Positions 7,211 to 20,212 of a stretch of 64,000 nt of DNA are shown here, in pieces (positions within the stretch are counted from its first letter, which is position 1; each line of letters begins with the position of its first letter). Where the stretch lies: NCBI GenBank assembly GCA_026414975.1, contig JAOAHZ010000007.1:1-64000 (forward strand), given 5' to 3'. The position numbers were made by a program, and so were the translations under genes. This DNA comes from Bacteroidia bacterium (lineage in GTDB: Bacteria > Bacteroidota > Bacteroidia > SpSt-205). The notes under the pieces are model-generated. The model saw nothing but the letters and a program-made list of their open reading frames with translations. It had not been told where the DNA came from and did not search any database.

Positions 7211-8503
7211 TTGGACGCGGTACCGCTTGGTGTAGGCGCAGGGGTATCCCTACTTATTTCGGCGCTGTTCTCCGGATACGAGACAGCTTTCTATTCCCTT
7301 GCCCCAAACCAAATCCGCACCCTTACTCAGCAAGCCTGCACTCGTCCATGGGCCTATTGGCTGCGCTATTTTTCTGACAACCCCCAAATCCTACTGAGTT
7401 CCATCCTGCTCGGAAACACTCTGGTCAACCTCATCCTCACCTTGCTATTACTCAGAATAGCCCGACCTTGGGGACCTCTGGCGGAAACAACTGCTGGTGG
7501 AATTGCCCTCGGGCTAATCATTCTTTTTGGGGAAATCATACCCAAAACCTTAGCTTTGAGCTTTCCCATAGCCTTTCTCCGCGTCGGAACTCCCCTTATA
7601 CAGATGGTTTTCTGGTTTGTGTATCCCTTAGCTCAGAGCTTAGATAAGTTGCGCATATGGGCTGAGAAACAGTGGCAGCCCACCCCCTCTCCCGAGAAAC
7701 TGTCGCAGCTTGTAGAGAGTCTTCCAACTACCATCTCCCCGCCTGTGGAGAAAAAAGTCCTTAAGAATATCCTTCTGTTACGTCAGCTCCCTATCAAGTC
7801 CTTTATGGTGTCTCGTGTGGACATGAAAGCCATCTCAGCCGACCTCTCTTGGCAAGCGCTCAAAAAAGCTATCGCCGAGATTCCTTACATTCGTATCCCT
7901 ATCTACCGCCATTCGCTGGACGAAATCATAGGTATTCTCCTGCTCAAAGACGTTCTACCCCACTGGGAAGCTGAAGAGCTATCCAACTGGCAGGCTCTGA
8001 TTCGCCCTGCTTATTTCGTTCCTGAAACGAAAAACGCTTACGAGCTTCTCTTGGAACTCAAAACCAAGCGTCAGCATGTCGCTATAGTGGTAGATGAGTT
8101 TGGGAACATTGCAGGCCTAATCTCTCTACAGCGGCTTCTGGAAGTAGTCTTTGGATACGGAGAGGAAGAAGCCCGGGGAAGCGAAGCCCTATACGAGATA
8201 GATGGAAATGGTGCGGTGTGCTTCAAAGCTCAGGTTCCCTTAGTTGTGGTCCAAGAGCTTTTAGGGCTACCGGCTGACTTTTTTGCTCAGGAAGAAGCCC
8301 GCACGGCGGAGAATTTAGCGGAGTTCTTACTTTCGCTGGCTGAACGCATCCCTCAAGAAGGTGAGGTTCTCACATACCATGACTATGCTTTTGAAGTGGT
8401 GGAAGGCAGTCCTCATAGGATTGAGCGGATTCGGGCTTATCGTCTCATGCGAGGAGACGAGACTCCCGCGTCCGAAAGCTTACCCTCGCCTTCAGATGCC
8501 TGA
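7211..8503 (+). CDS. gldE: GldE: CNNM/CorC-type membrane protein of the gliding-motility set
   Basis: 430-residue inner-membrane protein with the CNNM/HlyC-CorC layout. A DUF21 domain with about four membrane segments spans roughly 1-165, two CBS domains lie at about 195-320 (IPIYRHSLDEIIGILLLKD and VAIVVDEFGNIAGLISL), and a CorC_HlyC domain is at about 335-415. In Bacteroidota a protein of this layout encoded beside gldD is GldE, which is linked to gliding and T9SS assembly. The start is TTG at 7211; an in-frame stop at 7202-7204 leaves little alternative. The last 40 or so codons overlap the signal peptide of gldD in another frame. Confidence 0.85.
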   Translation: MDAVPLGVGAGVSLLISALFSGYETAFYSLAPNQIRTLTQQACTRPWAYWLRYFSDNPQILLSSILLGNTLVNLILTLLLLRIARPWGPLAETTAGGIALGLIILFGEIIPKTLALSFPIAFLRVGTPLIQMVFWFVYPLAQSLDKLRIWAEKQWQPTPSPEKLSQLVESLPTTISPPVEKKVLKNILLLRQLPIKSFMVSRVDMKAISADLSWQALKKAIAEIPYIRIPIYRHSLDEIIGILLLKDVLPHWEAEELSNWQALIRPAYFVPETKNAYELLLELKTKRQHVAIVVDEFGNIAGLISLQRLLEVVFGYGEEEARGSEALYEIDGNGAVCFKAQVPLVVVQELLGLPADFFAQEEARTAENLAEFLLSLAERIPQEGEVLTYHDYAFEVVEGSPHRIERIRAYRLMRGDETPASESLPSPSDA

Positions 8504-8999
8504 TACTGGCCGATATGAGACCTTAGACTGCGCTATCTGCCCTATGCGTTTTGCTTATCCAGCCTATGCCAAGCTCCATTATGTCCCCAAAGACTCATGC
8601 TGGTTTGATTTGTATTTCCCGGAGTTAGATGCCTACTGGCATATTACGGCTCATGATCTCAAAGCTCTCAATAAGACTTCAGGCAAAGCTCTGGAGACCT
8701 ATCGAAAGCTGATTTACAAACACGCCATTCGAGCAACCGACATCATCGAAAAATCCATTCGAGGGCCCGCAGGTAAGGGCTTTTTTTATGAAATCTATGG
8801 CGAAGCTCCTACCCATGCGCTTTTGTTTTATACAGATTCGGTGCGCTATGCTATCATGATAGCTTCTTACTTCAAAGTAGCAGGTGCAGAAGACTCCTTA
8901 GCCCCGATCATTCAACGGATGAAATACGAACTTACTCGGATTTACCCCAGCATCACATGGCGACCCGTGGGATTGATACGCACGCCCACCTGTTTTTAG
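8379..8999 (+). CDS. gldD: Gliding motility lipoprotein GldD
   Basis: Outer-envelope lipoprotein required for gliding and T9SS function in flavobacteria. The sequence has a lipoprotein signal ending GLIVSC, then PRPKAYPRLQMPD, and CPMRFAYPAYAKL. This matches the GldD pattern of Cys, PKPKGY..i..P and a conserved P..f.YP.ya segment. Start candidates are ATG 8379 and ATG 8385; both keep the signal peptide intact. The gene starts about 120 nt inside gldE, an unusually long out-of-frame overlap, and its 3' end overlaps tatD by 43 nt. Adjacency to gldE supports both names. Confidence 0.85.
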   Translation: MTMLLKWWKAVLIGLSGFGLIVSCEETRLPRPKAYPRLQMPDTGRYETLDCAICPMRFAYPAYAKLHYVPKDSCWFDLYFPELDAYWHITAHDLKALNKTSGKALETYRKLIYKHAIRATDIIEKSIRGPAGKGFFYEIYGEAPTHALLFYTDSVRYAIMIASYFKVAGAEDSLAPIIQRMKYELTRIYPSITWRPVGLIRTPTCF

Positions 9000-9739
9000 G
9001 TGAGTTTAGCGCAGACATACAAGCCGTCACGCACAGAGCGAAAAGTGTCTGCGAAGCCGTCCTCCTCCCCAACTTGGATATTCACACCCTGCCTGCTCTG
9101 GAAAGCCTAACTGAGTCAGAGCCTGGATTTTACTACGGTATGATAGGCTTGCACCCCAGCTATGTAAAGGCAGACTTTAGGGAGCAGCTCAGGGCATTAG
9201 AAAAGCACCTTCATAGGCGAGCTTGGATAGGAATAGGCGAAGTAGGCATAGACCTCTATCACGATCGCTCTACCTTTAGCTGGCAAGCCGAAGCTCTATC
9301 CACTCAAGCGGAATGGGCTGCTCGGCTACGACTCCCCCTTTCAATTCACTTTCGCCATGCTCTGTCAGAGACCTTGGAGGTTTTAGCCCCTTACGCTGTG
9401 CGCGGTGTTTTCCACTGCTTTACCGGTTCGTATGAAGAAGGCAAGCGAATCTTAGATGCTGGATTTTACATAGGCATTGGGGGAGTCGTTACTTACAAGA
9501 ATGCAACGCTGCTCCGAGATGCAGTTGTAAGGCTTCCTTTGGAAGCGATCGTTTTGGAAACCGATAGCCCCTATTTAGCCCCAGTGCCCGTTCGAAGCAA
9601 ACGCAATGAGAGTAGCTACCTCACTTATATCGCCCGAGCCATAGGCGAACTGCGAGGGATTTCTGTAGAGCAAGTCTTAGAGATTACAACGGAGGCGGCC
9701 CGAAGACTGTTTCAGCTACCTATATTCAGCGCTGCGTAG
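8957..9739 (+). CDS. tatD: TatD-family metal-dependent deoxyribonuclease
   Basis: Cytoplasmic metal-dependent hydrolase of the TatD family, reported to act as a 3'-5' exonuclease in DNA repair. The metal-binding residues are visible in order: the HxH pair in DTHAHL, Glu in GIGEVGID, His in SIHFRHA, His in GVFHCF and Asp in ETDSPYLAP. At 260 residues it is the normal family length. It starts 43 nt before the end of gldD and its 3' end overlaps the convergent pcm by 24 nt. It is the third member of the gldE-gldD-tatD run. Confidence 0.92.
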   Translation: MATRGIDTHAHLFLGEFSADIQAVTHRAKSVCEAVLLPNLDIHTLPALESLTESEPGFYYGMIGLHPSYVKADFREQLRALEKHLHRRAWIGIGEVGIDLYHDRSTFSWQAEALSTQAEWAARLRLPLSIHFRHALSETLEVLAPYAVRGVFHCFTGSYEEGKRILDAGFYIGIGGVVTYKNATLLRDAVVRLPLEAIVLETDSPYLAPVPVRSKRNESSYLTYIARAIGELRGISVEQVLEITTEAARRLFQLPIFSAA

Positions 9740-10357
9740 AGGTACAAACTTGAAGTATCCTTTCTCCTCGCAGCTTAGCGTTTGACCTATTTTGCGATAT
9801 ACCGTCATGACTTGATGGGAAGAGCGCCCAACGGGAGCCACTAAGATTCCACCTTCACTAAGCTGCTCAAAAAGAGCTTCGGGAACTCGGTCTGTAGCCG
9901 CTGTCAGAAGAATGCGATCAAACGGCGCATAGGTGGGCCACCCGAAGCGTCCATCCCCCCAGCGTAAGCGAGCTCGGTACCCTAGCTTCTCCAAAAGGAC
10001 CTTAGCCCGTTCGTAGAGGCGCCGCTCCAACTCTACCGAATACACCTCTGCGCCCAGCTCACATAAGACAGCAGTCTGATAACCTGAGCCCGTACCGATC
10101 TCCAGCACTTTATGACCAGCTTGAACGCAAAGTAGCTGGGTCTGATAGGCAACGGTATAAGGTTGGCTGATTGTTTGGCCAGCCATGAGGGGGAGGGCCC
10201 TATCTTCATAAGCATGTTCTCTAAGAGCGGGGTCCACAAAGAGATGGCGAGGCACTCGCCCTATGGAGGCGACTACGGCTTGATCCTGTATGCCTTTCGA
10301 TTGAATCCGTTCAACGAGGCGACGACGCAGCCCCTGATAGCGAGGCAAATCTTCCAT
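9716..10357 (-). CDS. pcm: Protein-L-isoaspartate O-methyltransferase
   Basis: Cytoplasmic S-adenosylmethionine-dependent enzyme that repairs isoaspartyl residues in aged proteins. The SAM-binding motif is VLEIGTGSGYQTAVL, preceded by the family segment AGQTISQPYTVAYQTQ and the early VPRHLFVD motif. Length is 213 residues from ATG 10357, or 214 from the GTG immediately before it. The upstream beta-barrel gene ends at 10360, so the two are probably cotranscribed. It is tail-to-tail with tatD, with 24 bp shared by both coding sequences. Confidence 0.93.
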   Translation of the reverse strand: MEDLPRYQGLRRRLVERIQSKGIQDQAVVASIGRVPRHLFVDPALREHAYEDRALPLMAGQTISQPYTVAYQTQLLCVQAGHKVLEIGTGSGYQTAVLCELGAEVYSVELERRLYERAKVLLEKLGYRARLRWGDGRFGWPTYAPFDRILLTAATDRVPEALFEQLSEGGILVAPVGRSSHQVMTVYRKIGQTLSCEEKGYFKFVPLRSAEYR

Positions 10358-10359
10358 CA

Positions 10360-11097
10360 CTAACTCGTGGATCTCATACGAGCCTTTTGAGTAGAAGAGG
10401 CGCGCCCCAGTTTCCCCGCTTCAAAAAAGTAAATGCCTGCCTGTAAGGCACGCACATTAGTAGGACCTCGCCCATCTCGCCATAAGGGCGACAGATTATA
10501 GGTAGCAAAAATGCCTATGCCTCGGAAACCTAAGCGAGCACCAATGCCGTACTGGAGTACGTCGGTCTGAAAGTTATGGTTTCCATAAGACACGAAGCGA
10601 GATAATCCCTCATCGCTGCGGTACTTGCGCTTATGCTTCGCCCAAAGAAGAGCCTCCCCGTAAGCAAAGACAGCAAAATTGAACTTCTTTCGTAAGAAAC
10701 CGATCTCTACGGGAACTCGCAAATAACCCAACTGAAACTTGCTTTTAGCTCGCACAGAGCCTGGCAAGGAGTCAATGGAGTACCCGAGCTGCCGGCCCGA
10801 TGCACGAAATAAAGCCACAGGCTCCTCAAATCGCACCTCCCGAATAGCTAATCCAGCCCCAGCCCCTATGTACATAAGGCCTAACCGCAAATGGGGTATC
10901 CAGCTAAGATTTACCTTGATGGAACCAAGTCCTTCTACGGAGCCTCTTAGCGTGTCTGATAGGCCGAGAAACTGATTGTAGGCTATCTCTTGATGGGAAA
11001 CGAGCCCCCAGCGCTGCCTCTTAGCGGGTATAGAAGGCTCCTCCTGAGCGAGAATAAGCCCAATCCCAACCAGAGGCCATACGTACCGATACAGCAT
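10360..11097 (-). CDS. Outer-membrane beta-barrel protein, PorT-like class
   Basis: 245-residue exported protein. The signal peptide ends GLILAQ, so the predicted mature N-terminus is Gln18. The rest alternates hydrophobic and polar residues and ends in short strands rich in Gly and aromatic residues (LGYLRVPVEIGF, YGIGARLGFRGIGIFATYNL), the pattern of the outer-membrane beta-barrel family that includes PorT of the T9SS. I cannot tell PorT from other members by eye. The start is fixed by the -7 box 4 nt upstream. Confidence 0.65.
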   Translation of the reverse strand: MLYRYVWPLVGIGLILAQEEPSIPAKRQRWGLVSHQEIAYNQFLGLSDTLRGSVEGLGSIKVNLSWIPHLRLGLMYIGAGAGLAIREVRFEEPVALFRASGRQLGYSIDSLPGSVRAKSKFQLGYLRVPVEIGFLRKKFNFAVFAYGEALLWAKHKRKYRSDEGLSRFVSYGNHNFQTDVLQYGIGARLGFRGIGIFATYNLSPLWRDGRGPTNVRALQAGIYFFEAGKLGRASSTQKARMRSTS

Positions 11098-11101
11098 ACA
11101 G

Positions 11102-11109
11102 CAAATATA
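11102..11109 (-). promoter_or_regulatory. Bacteroidota -7 promoter box TATATTTG
   Basis: TAnnTTTG match on the minus strand, 4 nt before the ATG at 11097. Confidence 0.6.
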
Positions 11110-11241
11110 CGCGGTATCAACCTAAACCGAGATGAGAGATTTGGAGCGCTCTATAGCTGTGAAGGGTCAGCTTTCGGTCAAGCCATACTATCGGAGTCTA
11201 CGGGTCGGGGGCAGAAGCCACCCAAATCACTAAAGAGAAAC

Positions 11242-12393
11242 TCACCTACCCTCAGATGTCCTCCGAAACCGAGGCAAAGATGAAAGCAGTTCAACGAGAG
11301 TGGTGTAGAGGACCTCTATATTTTCTCGACGAGCCGCCGAGATAAATACAGTGGGATAAGGGGTTTGAGCCCGCCAGCTCTCCTCCACTAACTCTCGCTG
11401 CTCAGGAGAAAGGCGATCCATCTTATTCATCACCAGCAGTATAGGGATATGGCCCGCTCCAATGGTTTCCAAGGTTCGTTCCACCGTCCGTATCTGCTCT
11501 ATATATCCAGAGCTACTGGCGTCCACCACAAGCAGAAGTAGATCCGCTTCTCGCACTTCGGCAAGGGTAGTATGAAAGGCTTGAAGCAGCTTAGGAGGGA
11601 GCTTTCGGATAAAGCCAACCGTGTCCGACAGGAGAAACGACCATCCGTTGAGGGTTACCTTTCGGGTAGTGGTATCTAAAGTAGCAAAAAGGCGATCTTC
11701 CACGAGAACCGGAGCCTTCGTGATAAGCCGCATAAGGGTGGATTTGCCTACGTTAGTATAGCCCACGAGCGTCACGCGAGGAAGGCGATCCCGTCCTTCG
11801 CGGCGAACCTCAGCTTGCTGCTCAAATGCCTCCAGAGCCTTGCGTAAGCGAAAGATACGTTGGCGCATCTTTCGCCGGTCTATCTCTAACTGCTGCTCTC
11901 CCCCCCCACCTCGCAAACCAATACCTCCTCGCTCTCGGGATAAATGTGTCCATTGATGCGCCAAGCGGGGTAGCTCATACTCCAGCTTGGCTAGTTCCAC
12001 TTGGGCTTTAGCTTGAGCCGTGCGTGCACTGCGAGCAAAAATCTCCAATATCAAGCCTTCCCGATCCACCACAGGTTTTTCCCATACCTTTTCTAAGTTT
12101 CTAACTTGCACGGGTGAGATATCCGCATCTACGAGGATAAAGTCTATTTGGTCTCCCTTGGCTTTGAGGAGCTGGGCGATTTCCTCAACTCGTCCTTTTG
12201 TAATGAAAGTAGCAGGATCGGGGCGTCTCCACCCATAGCTGCGCTTTTCTGCAACCTCATACCCCGCACTCCTTACAAGAAAGACCAGCTCTTCCATATA
12301 CTCCTCACTTTGCTCAGGACTTTCGGCGAGGCTCTCTATGCGTATCACCAGAGTGCGAGGAGATAAGGAGGGGAGAGAGGATGGAATACTCAT
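11242..12393 (-). CDS. hflX: GTPase HflX
   Basis: Ribosome-associated GTPase that splits stalled ribosomes under stress. The 383-residue protein has the HflX N-terminal domain, the Gly-rich linker GGIGLRGGGGEQQLEIDRR, then the G domain: P-loop GYTNVGKSTLM, DTVGF (G3), NKMD (G4) and ISAARREN (G5). It overlaps the upstream propeller gene by 4 nt (ATGA), so it is the second gene of a two-gene transcript starting near 14387. Lengths of 360-430 are usual for the family. Confidence 0.95.
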   Translation of the reverse strand: MSIPSSLPSLSPRTLVIRIESLAESPEQSEEYMEELVFLVRSAGYEVAEKRSYGWRRPDPATFITKGRVEEIAQLLKAKGDQIDFILVDADISPVQVRNLEKVWEKPVVDREGLILEIFARSARTAQAKAQVELAKLEYELPRLAHQWTHLSRERGGIGLRGGGGEQQLEIDRRKMRQRIFRLRKALEAFEQQAEVRREGRDRLPRVTLVGYTNVGKSTLMRLITKAPVLVEDRLFATLDTTTRKVTLNGWSFLLSDTVGFIRKLPPKLLQAFHTTLAEVREADLLLLVVDASSSGYIEQIRTVERTLETIGAGHIPILLVMNKMDRLSPEQRELVEESWRAQTPYPTVFISAARRENIEVLYTTLVELLSSLPRFRRTSEGR

Positions 12394-14387
12394 TCAGGTA
12401 AGAGAGAATAAGCGCTTAGCACCCCATTTTCCACAACATAAAGTCGGCGATCTAGGGGATCCACCTCGTACTGGGGAGCATGGAAGAGACCTAAAGAGCC
12501 GAGACTTTTTTGAAAGATGACGCTACACTTGAGCTTGTCTATGCCGTAGACGGTAACGGTACGCCCTTCCATGCCGGTCAAAAAGACGAGATGCTCAACC
12601 TCCTTCATCCGAGTCCGACGGGCTTCAACGAGGGCGATCCAAGCTGCATCCGCCAATAGAGCTGCAGTAGCCGCCCCCAAACCATATCCTGTGGCAGTCA
12701 AGATTTTTCGGAGAGAGGTAGCTACATCGGGACGATCCCCTGGCCGCTCAGGATCGTAAGAGACCGTTTGCAGCGCCTTATAGCCCAAATAAGCCGATGT
12801 GATATAACCAGCAACCGAGAGAGTTACTCCTAAGATGCGCAAAGCTGCCGGCTGAGCGGGAACTGGACGACGAAACTCGCAATCAATCCTTCCCTCTGGC
12901 GTGAGACCATAAAGCGTTGAGCCACCCCAAACCCAGATTTTCCCGTTATCGTATGCTATCCCTTGAGGTGGGTCCTGTTGAAAGGCGGAAAGGCGATTCC
13001 CCACCGCCTGAGGTTCAGTTCCAGGGCCATCCCATCGAAAGAGCTGCCCTGTCTCATCTATGAGAAAGGCCTGAAATAGCCCTCCCTCTTCTCTCACGGC
13101 AAAGGGAAGCTGAAAAGGACGCTTAATGGATTTCTCCCACAGCACTTGCCCTTCCTCGCTAATGTACTGGAGACGACGAGCCGTTTGGACGAGAAAGCCG
13201 CCGGGGACAGTCTGGGCGTGAAGGAAAGCCCCCTTGAGCGTAATAGGACGCCTAAAAAGGAAAGTCCCCTGCTTTATATTCAGTACATCCACCTCCACAG
13301 CCCAATCGTCAACAGGCGAACGCCCTCCACCTCGGGGCCGTTCCCGATGAAAAAGGCACAGAAGCCGATTTTCATCCAGTGGAATGTATCCAGCCAGTAA
13401 GCCAGGGGTCTTAAGTCGCTCGCCCCAGAGATTGCTCCCCGTCTCATAGCTTAGCAGAAGAGCTAAAGGGGGAAAGAACAGATTCCGCCCCGTCGCTGAC
13501 TCGGCCGAACCCGGCTGCAAATCATCGGTAAAGATCAGAATACCTTGAGAGGTGCTGAAGGACTGAAGGACATTATCTCGCGGAACGTTGATGGGAGATG
13601 ACCAGACAGGCTGGCCATCAGAGCGACGAACAGCTATGACACGCCCACGCCCAAAAGCCACTATCCAATCCTTCTCCTCCTCTACGAAGAGATAAGTACC
13701 TGTCATCGCCCGTAAACTCAAGCCTTTCACTATCTCAGTGCGCCAGAGCGTACGACCATCGGAGGCATCAACTGCATACAAGGCTCTGTTGGTGAGATAG
13801 TAGATTTTCCCATCGTAGGTTAGTAGATTGCTGTATAGTCCTTCTGCAGCTGGCTTGTCTCCGGAGGGGCGGCGCCACCGCTGCTGACCTGTTCGCAAGT
13901 CATACCCAGCTAATAGCGATACTTGCAGACTCATGAACTTCTTCGGGTCTTTGGGGCCATCTCCGAAAACCACCAATAGACCCGACTGAGGGACTACCGC
14001 CCGCCCCCGAATGACAGCCCACTCATTTGGCGTAGCTCGGCTATCAAAAACAAGACGCCCATTAGCAGCGTTGAGGACTAAGTACCCTTCCTCACCCCAT
14101 CGGAAAGACTGAGAGCCACTATCGCTGGGAGCGCCCAAAGGCGCCAAGCTGCCTACTTCCCATAGAGGGTATGAGCCAATAGGACGCCATGTGCTGACAA
14201 GCAGAGGCCTCGGATACGAATACTGCCACATAGATGCACCCGTAGCAGAATTAAGAGCATAGGCTCGCTTGTCAGTAAGCACAAGGATATTCCCATCGGG
14301 TAAAAGCTCGATTCGAGCGTTTGAACCGACTTCTGCCTTCCAAAGAGAAGACTGCGCCCATAAAATCGCTATCCAGACGAAGTCCAT
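12390..14387 (-). CDS. Secreted PQQ-like beta-propeller protein with C-terminal membrane segments
   Basis: 665-residue exported protein of unknown function. I place the start at ATG 14387, where a signal peptide (MDFVWIAILWAQ) begins 3 nt after a TAnnTTTG box. The longer frame runs into the tRNA-Ala gene and is not credible. Propeller blades of the PQQ/BamB type recur, such as YALNSATGASMWQY, YDLRTGQQRWRR, YAVDASDGRTLWRT and IAVRRSDGQPVWSS. At about 540-610 two hydrophobic stretches (VTLSVAGYITSAYLGYKAL and ATGYGLGAATAALLADAAWI) are inserted before a last blade. This hybrid layout is unusual. It is upstream of and coupled to hflX. Confidence 0.75.
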   Translation of the reverse strand: MDFVWIAILWAQSSLWKAEVGSNARIELLPDGNILVLTDKRAYALNSATGASMWQYSYPRPLLVSTWRPIGSYPLWEVGSLAPLGAPSDSGSQSFRWGEEGYLVLNAANGRLVFDSRATPNEWAVIRGRAVVPQSGLLVVFGDGPKDPKKFMSLQVSLLAGYDLRTGQQRWRRPSGDKPAAEGLYSNLLTYDGKIYYLTNRALYAVDASDGRTLWRTEIVKGLSLRAMTGTYLFVEEEKDWIVAFGRGRVIAVRRSDGQPVWSSPINVPRDNVLQSFSTSQGILIFTDDLQPGSAESATGRNLFFPPLALLLSYETGSNLWGERLKTPGLLAGYIPLDENRLLCLFHRERPRGGGRSPVDDWAVEVDVLNIKQGTFLFRRPITLKGAFLHAQTVPGGFLVQTARRLQYISEEGQVLWEKSIKRPFQLPFAVREEGGLFQAFLIDETGQLFRWDGPGTEPQAVGNRLSAFQQDPPQGIAYDNGKIWVWGGSTLYGLTPEGRIDCEFRRPVPAQPAALRILGVTLSVAGYITSAYLGYKALQTVSYDPERPGDRPDVATSLRKILTATGYGLGAATAALLADAAWIALVEARRTRMKEVEHLVFLTGMEGRTVTVYGIDKLKCSVIFQKSLGSLGLFHAPQYEVDPLDRRLYVVENGVLSAYSLLPE

Positions 14388-14390
14388 GTT

Positions 14391-14398
14391 CAAAGGTA
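14391..14398 (-). promoter_or_regulatory. Bacteroidota -7 promoter box TACCTTTG
   Basis: TAnnTTTG match on the minus strand, 3 nt before the ATG at 14387. Confidence 0.6.
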
Positions 14399-14428
14399 CA
14401 GCAAAGCCTGCGGAGATGCCCTTACAGG

Positions 14429-14501
14429 TGGAGAGTAGCGGACTCGAACCGCTGACCTTCGGCTTGCAAAGCCGACGCTCTACCATCTGAGCTAACTCCC
14501 C
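14429..14501 (-). tRNA. tRNA-Ala (TGC)
   Basis: The 73-nt cloverleaf folds fully: acceptor GGGGAGT pairs with ACTCTCC, the D-arm is GCTC/GAGC, the anticodon stem TCGGC/GCCGA encloses TTTGCAA (anticodon TGC), and the T-arm is AGCGG-TTCGAGT-CCGCT. CCA is not encoded. It lies 5 nt downstream of tRNA-Ile on the same strand. Confidence 0.97.
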
Positions 14502-14506
14502 CGCCG

Positions 14507-14580
14507 TGGGCCTGCGTGGATTCGAACCACGGACCTCTACATTATCAGTGTAGCGCTCTAACCACCTGAGCTACAGGCCC
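14507..14580 (-). tRNA. tRNA-Ile (GAT)
   Basis: The 74-nt cloverleaf has acceptor GGGCCTG/CAGGCCC and anticodon stem CTACA/TGTAG enclosing CTGATAA (anticodon GAT). The T-arm is CGTGG-TTCGAAT-CCACG. CCA is not encoded. The Ile-Ala pair, usually found in the 16S-23S spacer, stands here without any rRNA gene beside it. Confidence 0.97.
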
Positions 14581-14588
14581 AGCACCCG

Positions 14589-14596
14589 CAAAGTTA
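14589..14596 (-). promoter_or_regulatory. -7 promoter box TAACTTTG for the tRNA-Ile/tRNA-Ala pair
   Basis: TAnnTTTG match on the minus strand, 8 nt before the mature 5' end of tRNA-Ile. Its position directly before a stable-RNA gene supports use of this box as a real promoter element in this organism. Confidence 0.6.
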
Positions 14597-14714
14597 GCAC
14601 TTTACTCCAAACCTCCTTACCAGAAGCTCCCCTCTCAGAATGCTACCGCTGTTGCCAACCTATACGAGACCTATTCTACCATTAATCTGTACCCCCTTAT
14701 CCCCATTAGTGAGG

Positions 14715-20086
<5,372 letters not shown>

Positions 20087-20200
20087 GCCTGAGGAAACGC
20101 AAAAAACTTTGAGAAAGTTCCCAGTTTCCCCTCTCCCCTAATACTCACCCAACATCTATAGTTGCGCCTTCTCTTCCCTCAATAGCTACCCCTTACTACT

Positions 20201-20208
20201 TATCTTTG
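20201..20208 (+). promoter_or_regulatory. Bacteroidota -7 promoter box TATCTTTG
   Basis: TAnnTTTG match, 4 nt before the ATG at 20213. Confidence 0.6.
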
Positions 20209-20212
20209 TAAT

